This document shows positions 43,101 through 56,565 of a DNA stretch of 64,000 nucleotides, in pieces; position 1 is the stretch's first letter; every line of letters begins with the position of its first letter. Source of the stretch: Cololabis saira (Eukaryota; Chordata; Actinopteri; Beloniformes; Belonidae). The stretch is taken from the NCBI RefSeq assembly GCF_033807715.1, contig NC_084592.1, positions 22,196,501-22,260,500 on the forward strand, written 5' to 3'. The translations under genes and the position numbers were made by a program. The notes beneath the pieces are model-generated. The model ran no database searches, was not told where the DNA came from, and worked only from the letters and a program-made list of their open reading frames with translations.

Positions 43101-46100
43101 ATGTAAAAGTAAATATGCCTGTTGGTGTACCTCAGAAAGGAAAACACTGTCAAGCTTCATGAAACCAAGCTTGAAGAGGATGCTTGATATGTCTCTTTCT
43201 GACGCGTAGGGAATCACACTTGACATACCTTTCATTGTTTGCAGGAGATGCTTGTCGTTTAATGCTGGACACACAACAGGCACGATGCAGCAGTCACCTA
43301 AGAGCTTCCTGACATCACTGAACGTGGGAAAATGGTGAACATGGTCATCATGAGAAAATGGCATTTTAATTTCACTCATTATGAATCTCCAAAGGGACGT
43401 CAACCATGTCAGCATTGTTTCATTAGGGACATGAAGACCACTGCCTGGGTCAACTCCACAGCTGTGAAGACGTTTTTGAACTAATGGTTTCAAAAACTGA
43501 GCTGCAAGAGGTAGTGTTAGGTCTTTGACAAGATTAGCAGTTTTTAGAAGAGCAGCATGATCTTTGTTGGTGTCGTGGTCTGCAAAGTGGCTTGCATAAC
43601 CAAAAAAAAGACTGTCATATCTTGATATGAACTTTGGAGATTCAGAGTTAAACACTCTCAAAACTTTATCACTTGTGAGCAGGAGGGGGAGTCCGTTGAG
43701 CACATTGGGGTTCTGTTCGGTGAGCTTTTCCAAGTTGGGATCATTCAAACAAAATGTCAGGAGCTTTGAACATCTTGTTTGGTCTTTGATCAAAGTGGCA
43801 ATTATTGGCAAGGGCAAATCTGCCTCTGTTTGGGCCAGATCATTGAGAGGTTTTGATTGGAGGAAAGCCCGTATGGCACCAGGACTGACAATTTTCAATT
43901 CAACGCCAGCAGATTTGAAATGGCTCCGAATCTTTTTCATCTCTGTGGAAAAAGGAACCAGGTTCATCCCAAGATCTTCCAAAATCGGGATAATCCAGTC
44001 ACTTGTTGGGTCTGTAAGGTAAGGTACCTTTGTTGTCTCTGTTTCGCTGAGGTTGCACCAGTCTAAAGAGTATTCTTTAAATTCCCGACTTGCAATTTTG
44101 CGCGTTGAGCTCCTTAGTACTGGGACCAGGTCGAGGCCTTTGTCTTTAATTGACCTGTAGACTTCCAATATCATTTCATGCCACTGCTTATCAACCTCAG
44201 ACGTAAATGGCCAAAAACACAAGTACGAGGTACTTAAGTGTAATTCAATGCTTTCAAGAGAGCCCTTTTTGGATCGGATTCTACAGCGGATGCAGTGCAA
44301 GAGATCTGCATACAGTGGAGCAATGATGTCCTGTTTCAAAGCTTTGTTCCAGTTTGATTTCTGGGTTTGGCCATCTTCCTTCCAAAGGTTTTTCCAGGCA
44401 GAATCTACCTCAAAGTTTCCACTGACATGCACTGGCAGTCTAGTTGTCCCAGGTAAGGGAAGTGAACAAAAGGCTGCGCCTTCAAACTCCATATTCCTTG
44501 AGTATGTTGGGGCCTTTATGCTCACACGTGCAGCAATTGCTCCCTGTGGGACTTTTCCTGATAGTTGTAATTCAGATGTCCCTTTGAATGAGCCAAACTG
44601 TTCTGCAATGATCCATTTACTCTCTCTTTTATCCGAGGTGGAAACCGTGGCGTCATATAAAGCCTTGAGTGGGGTTATTTGTGTCTGACGCTGTAGTGCA
44701 TTTTGTAGATGTTTTTCAAATGCGTCCTTTTTTTGCATGCTTCTTTGTGACAGACTCTTTTCCACCTCAAAGATGGTTTGAATTTTTCCTGAACGGTCGA
44801 TTTTATGAACTTGGATTTTGCAGATGTTTTTCAGGAACAGAATTAGTCCTTCAGGATCACCAGACAGGGCAGAGCAGAGTTCATTCATGTCTGAATCAGT
44901 GACTACTTGCTGTGAAATTTCACTTTTCGCACCTGGAGCCCTCAGTGGTAATCTGAACATGGTCCCCTTTTTCAGAGGGAATACGTCAGGAAGAAAAGAT
45001 TTGTAGACATCCTTGTACATCTCCTTGAATGTGTCAATTACATTGTAACCAATGCCAGCTTGAGCTCTGCCGGAGTGGTTTTCAATGTATTTCTGGTTGG
45101 GATCAGAAATGCAAAGCAACTTATCTTCAGTGAGAATGGAAGGACAGTCAGTCAGGTGGTAAACAGAGTTGAATCCAACTCCATATTTGCCTATTTTTCC
45201 TGTGGATTTTTGCTTCCCTCTTTCTCCCAGCTGTTTAATGCCTATCAATTCCTCTTCAGAAAACACTTTGTTGTTGAAAACACACAGGGCCGGACCCTGC
45301 AGAGGGTTCCACTTCTCGCCAAATGTTTTTTCTTTGCCATGATGTCTTTTGTCCCAAACAAAGTGAATTTCTGTTGCCTCAGCATCATCAGCATTTTGGA
45401 TTAGCTCCTTCAGAATATCCTCCTTTGATGGGTAAACTGAAATGATGTTTTTAATTCGAACAGTCAATTCTTCGTGCTGTGCAAAAGGTGAAATGTCAGA
45501 CGTAATATTTTCCAGAGTATGATGCCTTGTCGTCATGATTCCGAAGTGCTGAGCCATAACGCGGGGGATGTGTCCGTGACACAACGTGACATCTGAAGGA
45601 ACTGGCATCCACGGATTGTCATTGTAACGCAGCTCAGTGGCAGGTTGTAAAACCCCTTCAAAATTTGGTATCGGACAGATTTCTGGCACTTTCTCTTTTG
45701 CCTCAAATAACCCTTTGGCTAAAATTGTCAAGCAAATTGATAGCTCGTTAGCTGGCAGGGGCTTGTTTCCATACCGAGAGTGTAATTCCTGGAGCACAGT
45801 AAAAAACTGACTTGTTGTAAACCTTTCTTCAACACCCACAGTCTTCCAGAGATTTCTGAAACCAGTGAAGGCAGGCGGAAGTACATGGAGGTAGGGTTTT
45901 GCATCAAAATCCTGTTTTTCAGCAACACAGCTGATGGGTACAAATGTATCACCGACTAGGATGAACGGGAAGGAATTTGACCTCTGTGAAATTACAGTGG
46001 CATTCATCTGAAGACCAGTCCACTGATCTAGAAACTTATAGCACTCGTATGCTATTTCGTGAAGCATAGATTTGTCGGTTGATTGTGATTGGCTGTATGC

Positions 46101-49100
46101 TTCTTGCAGCTGCTGCAGCACCGTCTCTGTCTCTGGACTGTTGTGAACTCCCAAAAAATCTAGGATCGGATCATTGCTGTGTATTGTCAGACTTTTGTGA
46201 TCCAGCACGTGATGTTCCATGTTAACCAGAAGGGCGAATTTTTCCTTAAAAACAGCTGTGGGCTTCTGAAGTGTTACATTCCCTGTCATTTTTAGGTCAC
46301 CGGGGGAAAATGCTGGGAGAAAGGGGGTTCTCCTCAATGTTTCCCAGTGGTGAGAGTCTCCGTCATCCATGTGATTCTTCATAAGATCAAGTAGGCACTT
46401 CAGATGGTCACATGCTTTCTTTTTGTTGACTCTCCAGGTGTTGGTCATTGTCTTTGCTTTCTGTGTGATGTCCTCCAGAGTAAGGTTATCGTGTGCCATT
46501 CCAAGTTCCAACAAGCGCTGAATCCTTTTGGGTGCGCAAAAGTCATCTTTGGTACCTCCAAGCAAGCGGCCCTCTTCTGGTTCAAAAAGACATGCCATCC
46601 TGCATGATGGACTGACAAGTTTCTTCACATACTGGAGCTGTCCGTCTGTTGTGGGTATGCAAGGATGGGAGACCAGCAGCTTGTCAATGTCTTTGTTGTT
46701 GAGGTCAATAGCATGTAGAACAAGAGAATCTCTACATTTGGAGTCCATGGTAGCAAGGTTGTTGAACACTACCTCTTCATAAAACTTCGCCCAGGTCCAT
46801 GTCCTGCTTTGTAAAACATTTTTTAGGCCAGCTAGTTTGAAGCTGTTTGCCAACCACGATGGAAGAGGAACAACACACTTTGGTTCTTTTACGTATGTTT
46901 TGCACACCTGAGCTGCAATTGGACTGATTTTTTTGTCCTTTTGAATGCTCTCTTGTAGAAATATGGCATTGCTCATTGAGCACCACTTTTCACCATCACT
47001 GAAGAGCTCTGGGTCTGTGGAGTGTTGAGCGATGGCAGAGTAAAACACATCCACCAAAGGCTTGAACGTATTGCCAACATTCTCTCTGTTGGGCCAAAAG
47101 GTGTGATAAGAGTAAGACTCCAGTTCCTGGTTCTCACACATTTTCTTTAATGCCAAAAGCGCAGTGACATAAGCTGCTGCAACTGGATCCTGAAGAAGAG
47201 CTTTGTTCCAATCACCTTTCATTCCACTTTCCCAAAGGGCTTTTCGGTTGCTCATCATAGCAAATGTGCCATTGACATTTACTGGAAGACCTGTCTGAAT
47301 GGGAAGAGGAAGGAAGCAAAACGCCTGTCCAACAAGATCCGTTTTTAGTGGGGACAGTTTTACAGTTTCTGGATTCCTTTGCAAGGGCAACGCAATCCCT
47401 CCAATGGGCAAAGAGAACTTGGCTTGGTTATCTTTTTGAAGGGCCATTTCCAGGGACCGATCTGTCCCAAAGCAGTTGTAGAGGAGCCAGTGAAGGTCTT
47501 CAGTCTCACCGGACTGTTGGCTGGTTACCTTGATAATGTTGATAGTGTTGCTGTTAATTATATTTCTGCATTTACTGTCAAGTTTCACCAATGACTCCTT
47601 AGCATGAAGCTGTTTTGAATCAGTGGTTTCATCTTGAGTCCTCATTTCCCTCATGACAGTTTTGGAGACGGTTAAGATGGTTTCCATTTCATCATCTCTG
47701 GGTGGGGTTGCAACATTGTTGGAGATGCTTTGTAGGGACAATGTGTTGACGTTCTTGAGAAAAAGCAGGTGAGTTTTTGAATTCTTTTCGAAGTTGTGCT
47801 GTAATGCCATAATGTCATCCTTGTGATACACCCTTTTGCTTATTTCTGACTTGAGAGCCTCTTCTTGGGTTCGGAAAGGTAGCTTGATCAGAGTGCCTGG
47901 GTAGGCTTCCGGGGGACTTTTTGTGGTGAAATTACAGCCAAAAATGTGCTCATATGGTGCAAACTGACCAGGAAAGCAATTCACAATCCTCTTTTGAGAG
48001 AGATTCAGCTTGATTCCAGGATTTGTTTTACTGTGGATGTGCTTCTTAAGGTGAGTTACATTTGGATCAAGTATTAGAAGGCTGGTACCACTGAGGATGG
48101 AGGGCACATCTGTTACATGATACACAGTATTGAATCCAAGTCCGAACTTTCCAATCTTTTCCACTTTGTTTTCCTTGGAGGCAGACCCAACTCTGACGAT
48201 GTTTTCCCAGTCCTCAGCTGTGAACTGCTCATTGTTGAAGGCCCAGAGACACGGTCCCTGACAAAGGGCCATGTCAGGATCAATGAGACTTTCAGGGGAA
48301 GCTTTGTGTGCTCTGAAATCCACCAAGAATTTGCAGGTCTCTGCTCCAGCATCCTCTGCATTCTGAATTAGCTCTTTGAAGATGTCACTTTGCTCATCAT
48401 ACTCATTCAGGATATTTTTTATCCTTGTGGTTATTGGTTCAGATTGTCCACATTGTTCAATTCCCACTAACTCTGGAGCAGGAATGCAGTTGCTGAGAAA
48501 TCGTATTTTCAGCCACTCGGCTGTTGCTATTGGGATTTCCTCATGTAGCACATACATTTTTTCTGTACTGAATTGATATTCCTTCAGCCTCTCTTTGCTC
48601 AGATCACAGAGGAGTGCTTCTGACCGAGGTTTAAGGGTGAATTGTTCCCCTTCTGTGATGACCGGCACTGGTACGTCACCCTGAACTGTCTTCTTCTCTC
48701 GCCAAAGCCAGTTAAGAATATCTATTGATGCTTTTACCTCAGAAGGACTTGCAAATGGCTCTTGCCTTGCTTCAATACTTTCATGGATATGATGAAGAAT
48801 GCCAACAATTTCCTCATTTGAAAGGGATTTTCTCAGGCCAAACCTCTGGAGGAGCATCCTGTATGGCAAAAACTCATTTGGCAGCTTCCCAATGTAAGAG
48901 CTCAGATCTAGATCGTGTGGGTAGTCAAGAACCAGTTCTTGAGGTGGAACAAACCGCTTGTGGGCCCACAGCCAAGGTGTGTTCTTGTTCATCGCCTGTG
49001 CAAATGTTGACATGTGTTCCTGCATGTGTTTGTAGATTTGATGCAGCTGTGTCTTGAAATCCACATTTGTATCAGGATCAGCCATCTCCTGTGCTTTTGA

Positions 49101-50560
49101 TGTCAAAACCAACAAGTTCTCAATGACTTTCTCAGGTGGGGGCGGTCGTCTGAGACCGAGCTTGTGGCTAACTCTGTCATTGAGCTTCCCTGTCAGAGGT
49201 ATTACATGCCCAACAATGTCTTTATACATTGTGTGTCTTATTTCATCTGGGCAGTAGAAGCAGCTTCCCTCAGATTCTTCACTGAGCTCTCTGTAGTCAT
49301 TGTCAGGTTGTTCACATCCAACCCATTTCGTCACCTTAAGCTGATGAAGCTGCTTATCAGAAAACTTTGACAGGAGTTCACTGGAATCCAGCATTCCCAA
49401 AACTGCCTGAGCTCTTTTGAGAGCCTCATTTTTAGAGTCCACACGCAGGTTGTCAATCTGTGTGGTGGCATGCAACAAATGCTCAGGTGTCACATCAGCT
49501 TCTTTCTTTATCAGTCCAAGATCTGTCAGGCTTTCCAGCATCTGTGTTGTTTCGGTGTAAACAAGCGGGGGGAAAAAGCATGACTCAAAGATGACTTTAA
49601 AGGTTTTATTACTTGGATCAAGGAAGCTTGAAGGCTTTTTCAGTTCCCCGTTCATTTGAATGAATCTCAAGTTCCTACATCTGGATTTTAAAGATGGATT
49701 TTGAGAGAAAAGGATGTTGCCATTCTGTAAAATCCAAGTCATTGTTTTCTCAATTTCCTCATTGCTGCAAGCTTCTCTTTCCATACAGTCGACAAGGACC
49801 ATGGCTGCATCAGCTGGGCCCAAGATATTAACTTTGAGCAGACTTAACAGTCTGCGATCAGCCTCAGTAGCACACTGGATTACTGAATCAAGCATAGGCA
49901 GTTCTGCAGGGACTGCTGGACCGGCCGTTAGAAGCACTGCCATTTTTGAATGAGCTGGGACACAGGATCCTTTCATGGTCTGAAACAAGGGCAGTGTCAA
50001 GAGTAAATCTTCCTCTCGGCTCGAGAGAGGGTTCAGGTGGGAGAGATGCTCTTTAAGCTCTTCTCGTGTTCTCTGAGGCTCAGATTTTAGGGTTTTGATC
50101 AGATGCTGGGAATCTAAATTCAGCAAGACTTTCATGACACTATTTGGAGATGGGCTCAGCACGTAACTGTCAAGGTCACCGTGCTTGAGCCACTCATTTC
50201 CTCTCACCACTGTACCCCCGACTCTGGTCAACAGCTCAGCCATTTGCTCTGGCAAACTGCCGTGTTTGCTTTTCTGAAAAATGAGGGTTGTGTTCCGTTG
50301 CAGTTTAGCCAGAAATGCAGGCTGACTGGCAGACAGAGGACTGATGGGAACCAGAGGTATTTCAGTGAAACCACTTAACTCTTGGAAGTGATTGTTCAGA
50401 AACTTCCAAAATTCCTGAAGCCAGTCGAGTGGCGGATGTTGGCCGCTGTTGATGCTCCAAGTGACGACCGTCTTCCCCGGCTGCTTCCAGTCCTGCGGCA
50501 AATATCTTCTTGTATATTCAGCCACATCATCTGCATCAATGTTGATGACTTTGAAGAATT
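40149..50560 (-). CDS. sacsin-like copy 2, giant exon (ends early)
   Basis: This exon is homologous to 7398-18340 and keeps acceptor ttcag. The reading frame runs 10,412 bp to a premature TAG where copy 1 has a Glu codon (copy 1 FYEQWNWE; here FYKQGNR then stop). The predicted protein has 4,083 residues: three ATPase modules and the J domain (HPD present in WHPDKNHDC) are kept, and HEPN is lost. Two in-frame indels separate the copies: four residues are missing in DISPF-AQHEE and two are added in AARVSIKAP. The general function is as for copy 1, but without the C-terminal HEPN domain it may not dimerise or bind nucleotide in the same way. Confidence 0.9.
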
Positions 50561-50639
50561 CTGAAAAAAATAAATAAATAAGTTTATAAATTTCACATCA
50601 AGTTACCTACCATACGTGTGTCCAAATATGATCACCTAC

Positions 50640-50680
50640 TTTGCCCTGCCAGTTCCCTCAAGTGGGCTCTGCAGGTTGGA
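50640..50680 (-). CDS. sacsin-like copy 2, microexon (exon 6)
   Basis: This is the counterpart of 18422-18462, with the same donor gtaggt and the same two possible acceptors (41-bp form to 50680, 29-bp form to 50668). Confidence 0.7.
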
Positions 50681-51039
50681 CTGAGATCATCTGAGATGAA
50701 GAGCTGGTTGCAGTACGGCAACAAGATTCTGCACAACCGATAAAGATAAAAGTACGTAAACTCATTTTGCTTGCAGTGCATGTAAAATTAATACATTTAA
50801 AAAACGTTTCTGTCTTGGAACTGTTCTCCTGCGCAAAGCAGCGATGATGGAAGGAATGTCGTGAGCCAATGACTAACAAATGTTTTAGCTGTGCATTTTG
50901 TTGAGAATCAATTTTCTCATGCATGAAAAGCAGGTTTGGTAGAAAAAGAAACAACATGCCAACTCCACACAGACACACTCCAGCAGAGGTTCATAGCAAG
51001 AACCTCCATGCAGAGAGGCACCAGGTTAACCACTACATC

Positions 51040-52958
51040 CAGGGCTCCAGAGTGCGACCTATTAGGTCGCATATGCGACCTAATTTATTAAGGTGTGAGT
51101 TAAAATTTAACGAGGTCGCTCCGGTGCTACTTGCAAGAGGACTAGTGGAAAAAAAAAAACATTTTATTTTTTATTTTTTCACTCGGCTGTGTTAGTGCAT
51201 TAATGGAGTGGTTGATAATACAATTTTACTTTCTGGCTCATTCCTGCGAGTCCTATTTCTCCTCTCTCTCTGTCTGACTGCACCTGTTATGGTCTGCGCA
51301 CGTTACATGTACAGCAGTGCACGCGCGCGTACACGCAGCGCGCTCAAAAAGGTAAACAAAGCAGATGCAGTATGAAGCGGTCTATAGTCGATTATTTTAA
51401 GAAAAAAATGTGCCAGAGGCAACCATGGAGGCAACAAACGAGGCTGGTGGTTGGTGAGGAGGAGGAGAAGGGTTAGCAGAGAGAGCGACAAGAATCATGG
51501 ATTCTTCTTCTGATGAAGAGAGTGACAGGTTGGCGAAACAGGCGGGGGAGAGTGGGGAGTAGGCTCGCCACCCGTCCCTTGAAATACGGAATTGTTTGGT
51601 AATTGGGAATTAAAAGTTGCGTTCCGTATTGAACCAATACGGAACCCCTTTGCGCTCTGTTGCCTAGTTAAGCCGAAATTATGGTTCCGCGTTAAATCGA
51701 CGCAGAGCCTACGCCGTAGGGTACGCGGCGACGCGCAACGTACGGCGTAGGCTCTGCGTTGGTCTGACGTGGAACAATAAATCAGCCTTTACCTCTCACT
51801 GCTGCTAACTGCACCGACACACGCGACTTTAAACAAAAAAAAAGTCAAGTCAAGATGTCTCCAGAGGCTCCAGACACCCCACCTCGTCCTAAAAGAGGAA
51901 GCAGAGGTCTCTCTGAGGTGTGTCAGACAGACAGCATGCTGCAGGAACCTCCACAAACATAATATAACGTCACAGAGGAGCCAGGCATCTGTTGCACAGT
52001 TCCTCATACCTGAATCATCCCCTGAGCTTGATATGGGAAATATATTATGCTCTTATTTATTGGTCATAATATACAGGTGAAGGTCGGAAAATTTGAATAT
52101 ATTGCTAAACTTAATTTGTTTCAGTAAATTCAACTAAAGGTGAAACATATATTATTTCCCACTACATGCAAAGTGAGATATTTCAAGCCTTTATTTGTTA
52201 TAATTTTGATGATTATGGCCCACAGCTAATGAAAACCCCAAATAAAAAATCTCAAAAAATTTGAATAAATCAATAAAGAATTAAATCATCAAAATTATAA
52301 CAAATAATGGAGCTCATGAAGTGAGTTCCTCATCACTGGACTTTGAGCAGACCTGTTTGGAGTTCCACACCACAGTTCTGAAAGACAAGGAGCTGCTTGT
52401 CTTTTGTCGTTTTGTCATTTAATTTAGGTGCGGTTCTGTTTAACTGCCCAATGCAGGCAGACTTTGTTTAATTTACGATGACCATGCGCAGGTTCAGGCT
52501 GTCTGTACAGTCATGAAGGTTCAATGCTATTAAAGCATTTCGTTTTTTCATATAAAATATATACATTTCTATGCATTTTAGACGTTTTGGGGATGTCCCT
52601 TTTTTTTAGCGCTCGTGAAAATCGCTGAAATCGGGATGTTCCTTATTTCTATTTCTGAAAGGTGGCAACCCTAGTGGGGAGAAGAAACAAAAGTACAGCT
52701 TTCAACAACAATGGCTGGCACAGTTCCCGTGGTTAAGATACGAGGGACAGGCCATGGTGTGTGTCCACTGTAGGGCATGTGGCCCGTCAGTTGCAGGAAG
52801 GAATGTAACTGATGTTAATTGAGGGAACCTTATTGTAGTGTTTCTAAATATGTTATGTGCAATGAAAAATATGGCTCTACCTAATTTGTTTTGGTGCTAC
52901 TAAATGAAAAGCTAGGTGGCACCAGTTCTACCTGTGAAAAAGTTAGTCTGGAGCCCTG
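51040..52958. mobile_element. hAT element, copy 2 intron only
   Basis: This 1,919-bp insertion has ends CAGGGCTCCAGAGTGCG and TTAGTCTGGAGCCCTG and perfect 8-bp duplications ACTACATC at 51032-51039 and 52959-52966. Copy 1 has the empty site with a single ACTACATC. The interior has short coding-like pieces (atggaggcaacaaacgaggc near 51425), a nested MITE, and fragments of other repeats (52076-52320 resembles a mariner-type repeat). No intact transposase is present. Confidence 0.9.
51671..51788. mobile_element. Harbinger-like MITE nested in hAT
   Basis: The element starts AGCCGAAATTATGGTTCC and ends CAATAAATCAGCC. TTA flanks it at 51668-51670 and 51789-51791. It is the third member of the family in this window. 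Confidence 0.72.
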
Positions 52959-53423
52959 ACTACATCACTATGCTGTCCTACCAAAACTGCGGCGTAATGT
53001 TTGTGCCAAAATCCTGAGACGGAGCTCTCTGAGTACAGAAAAACATTTTAACAGAACATACTGCGTTATGTTTTTTCCAACCCCCCCCCACCCCATTCTA
53101 AGCTAAGAAAAGTTCATTCTGTGTTAAAAACAAAACGTAAAGGAGAGTTCACAGTCTCTCCTCCATAGACGTGTGCCGATACTTACTTAAAACAAAATAG
53201 GCATCATTACCAACATCATATCTGCACATATTCCTCAAAACTGCTTCAGATCATGTTTTAGTCCCTAACATCACTCTCTACCATCTAATAATAAATGTTC
53301 CATTAAGCGCATTTGCAGATAGAGTTGAATGTGAGCACAAAGTACACATTTGTTTGCTCAGATTAAGTTATCGTGAAAAAACACATCATTCATGTAACAG
53401 AAACAACAGAAAAATAAACATAC

Positions 53424-54846
53424 CTTGGAAATTCTTTGCTGTCGATTAAAGCGGTGTCCTCCTCTCTCTTTGTGAAAAATCTGAAGGAGCCATCGCTGAG
53501 TGGAACCAGCTGCAGACCCTCAACTTCCCTGTACTTTTCATCATTCAGTATGTACTCTAAAAGACAGAGTTTGTCATTCCTGCCGATGCTGTGCATGCCA
53601 GTCCTGCGGAAAACCTCCCTGAGGAAGGATGGGGTCACACGTATTGGAGTAGTGTGTGGATATGCCTCTATAGCCCTCGCAACACTTGCTGGTAGAGTGA
53701 CGAGATTTTCTCCACGTGAGACCAGAGCCCTTTTAATGGCACTCAGTGTGGTAGCACTTGTTGGACCATTACAGGGCAGCACGGCTTCTGACAGGGGGAT
53801 AAACTTTCTTTCATCTTCAGCGAGAGAAAGGACGGCCACATTCTGACTGAATAAGTGGTTAAAAACATCCCGAGCGACATCAAGCCACTTGTCTTTGTGT
53901 TGCATCTGGGAGACGTCAGGCCACAGATTATACACGGAGGAGACGGGGAGCAAGGATCTTTGAGCAAGTTTGACGGCGTCTTGAATGATCGTCACGTATG
54001 CTTGCGGGAGCACTTCCTTCACCAGCAGTTCATTCCATAGAGCATGCTCGTCATGCTTCTGGTCTTCCTCTTGCCACTTGATGTCCATCCTGTTGTCTGT
54101 GAGGCCAAAGCAGGCGTTGACGTAAACTGGGAGGCCGGTCTTGTTGGAGTCGTTGTTTGGCAGAGGGAGAAAGCAGCTCAGTCTGCCCTTGTCACAGTCT
54201 CTCCTGTCACTACTGGAGAACGCTAAGTCAACTCTGGGTAAAAAGCTCAGCTTTTTGGCGAGGACGTCCAGATCGTTAACGTTTCCCTCCTTCAGGGTAC
54301 ACGTTGTCAAGAGCCAGCTTGTTTCTTTGATTTCTTCTGATCTGAGAGTTATCTGTTTGAATCTTGTCAAACTCTCGATGGCTGACGCATCTTCTGACTT
54401 CAGAACATCTGTGGGGACGGAAGATTTCACTTCAAGTCTGGTGTTGATGGTCCCATCAGCACTCACGTGTATCACGGACACAGAGCTCACGTTTTTCAAG
54501 AAGAGGAGGCTTAAGTCTGCATCTGCAATGAAGCTATCAAAAAGCTCAACCACCTTATTCGAAGTGTACAGATTGTCTGAAATCTCTGATGCCTCATTGC
54601 GTAAGGGGAATCTGAAAATCGTCCCAGCAAAGTACTGATCTTCTTTTATGACTTTGGTCCATGTTTCTCCACCTACGAGTGAAACCATATCTCTGAAGGG
54701 TTGGAACTGATCACGCATTGTCATCAGAGCTTCTTGGTGTTCATCGTCATCCAGATACCACCTAAACCCTCCATTTCTTTCTCCAAATATGTTTTCTTGG
54801 GGATCCATCAAGCCAAGGTGCCCTGAGCTAAATATACTGGGCACAT
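53424..54846 (-). CDS. sacsin-like copy 2, exon 5
   Basis: This is 1,423 bp, the same length and splice sites as 19324-20746. The frame is fully open, with only scattered substitutions (for example NRMDIK for NRRHIK and TPIRV for TPKRV). Confidence 0.9.
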
Positions 54847-55225
54847 CTGTGGGGAAAATAAAGCAAGATGGTTATTATCCTCATATATTATCAAATCTAA
54901 AATATATATCTTCAACTCAGTCTATTTTTTGCATTTAAATTAATACAACTTCAGACTGCTATGCCAACTTTATCCTTTGATAACTGCCTTTTTTTCTTCC
55001 ACATTTTAAACTATGTACAGTGACAAAAAAACATCTATAAGACAAAATGCATATATACATATGTCTATACATATACAATGCCTTTTACAGTTTTCATTGA
55101 ACTATGTATAACTTTGCAATATGGATATCGCAATATCGTATCTTGACTCAAGTATGCTTGGCAATACCCACCCCTCGTGTGTGTATATGTATATATATAC
55201 ATATATATATATACACACACATACA

Positions 55226-55255
55226 GTATATACATACATACATACATACATACAT

Positions 55256-55346
<91 letters not shown>
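55226..55346. repeat. (CATA)n-(CA)n compound microsatellite
   Basis: Tandem CATA units to about 55272 are followed by about 37 CA units. This is the homologue of the simple (CA)n at 20997 and has expanded and changed composition since the duplication. Confidence 0.95.
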
Positions 55347-55349
<3 letters not shown>

Positions 55350-55421
55350 CAGACCAAAAGTTTGGACACACCTTCTCATTCAAACAAATGGGGAAGTGTG
55401 TACAAACTTTTGGTCTGTACC

Positions 55422-55424
<3 letters not shown>
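55345..55424. mobile_element. Tc1-like miniature element (hairpin)
   Basis: This is the copy 2 counterpart of 21060-21139. It is followed by a (TA)n run (55424-55470) that is much longer than in copy 1. Confidence 0.8.
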
Positions 55425-55473
<49 letters not shown>

Positions 55474-55493
55474 AAAAATAATTCAATATTCAC

Positions 55494-55640
55494 CTGTGAT
55501 GTGGTAGACAGAGTTGAAGCCGATTCCAAACCTGCCAATTTTGTTTGGGTCTTTGAGCTTGCCGCTTCGTCCTGCCTTCTGAATTCTGTCCCAGTCTTCA
55601 TCAGTAAAATCTGCATTGTTGTAGGCGTACAGAGCAGGGC
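55494..55640 (-). CDS. sacsin-like copy 2, exon 4
   Basis: This is 147 bp with both splice sites kept. It encodes [16 protein letters not shown] through [12 protein letters not shown], with one visible change (Val to Ala) against copy 1. Confidence 0.9.
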
Positions 55641-56256
55641 CTTTGCAAAAGAAGAAGTGGAAAAATAGAAATTATTGAGGAATCCATGTGTTGTGACGCA
55701 TTTATTTAAACGGTTTCTTTTGTACTCCAAGGTTGCATTCAGGAAAATAAAACTGCAATAAAGTTGTAAACATGACGTGGCAGCATGGTCTCTCAGTGTT
55801 AACTGTCAAAAATGTGTATTTTGTTTTACAATATTATCGTGATATTAGTCTTGTGTTGGCACACAGAAGCTGATGCATGCTAAATTAAGGTAGGTAACCA
55901 GAAGAATGCTGATAATTTCTGACTTGAAAACGATTATAAACAAATCTAATTTGATAACACAGTTGAGTAAGTTGGTAAGCGATCTTTATACCGTAGTCAT
56001 CTTTTTTTAATCATTTGAGAACTGGGCATGCTAATGGTATAATTTTCTATACCTGCTTAATTCTATACAGAGTTACAGGGGTCTGCTGGAGCCTATCTCA
56101 GCTTATTACAGGCAAAAGCCAACGGTTCGACTGATATAGAAATGTATGATTTTTTTTTCTTTCTTGCATTTTAGAGACCAATTACCACTGTTCAACTCAC
56201 TGTATATAAAAACACAAGAAATCACAGTGTTTTAATTATCTAATCATTCTATTTAC

Positions 56257-56368
56257 CCTGGTATTTTCTCAGTTCATCCGTCCAAAGGCTGTCAGTCCCG
56301 TAGCTCCTCTCATCGTGGATGAAAACCACCTTTGTGGCTTGAGCATCATCTGCATTCTGAATTAGTTC
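56257..56368 (-). CDS. sacsin-like copy 2, exon 3
   Basis: This 112-bp exon carries the first ELIQNADDA N-box. The protein is identical to copy 1, with a silent change in the Leu codon. Confidence 0.9.
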
Positions 56369-56477
56369 CTGGTGACAAATAAAACCTCTATTAACAGCAC
56401 TTATCACAACAAGAGAACAATTAACAAAGTTCTACACTCATGAACCGGGATAATCAAAATTTGAGTAATACACCAAC

Positions 56478-56565
56478 CTTCAAAATTTGTCCACCATCCG
56501 GATATCGACGGAGAATGTCCTTCAGGTAGTCGAGAAAAGGTGGGGCCGTGGCTCCGAAGGCCGTC
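56478..56565 (-). CDS. sacsin-like copy 2, exon 2b
   Basis: This 88-bp exon encodes [20 protein letters not shown] then YPDGGQILK, as in copy 1, with both splice sites kept. Confidence 0.9.
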
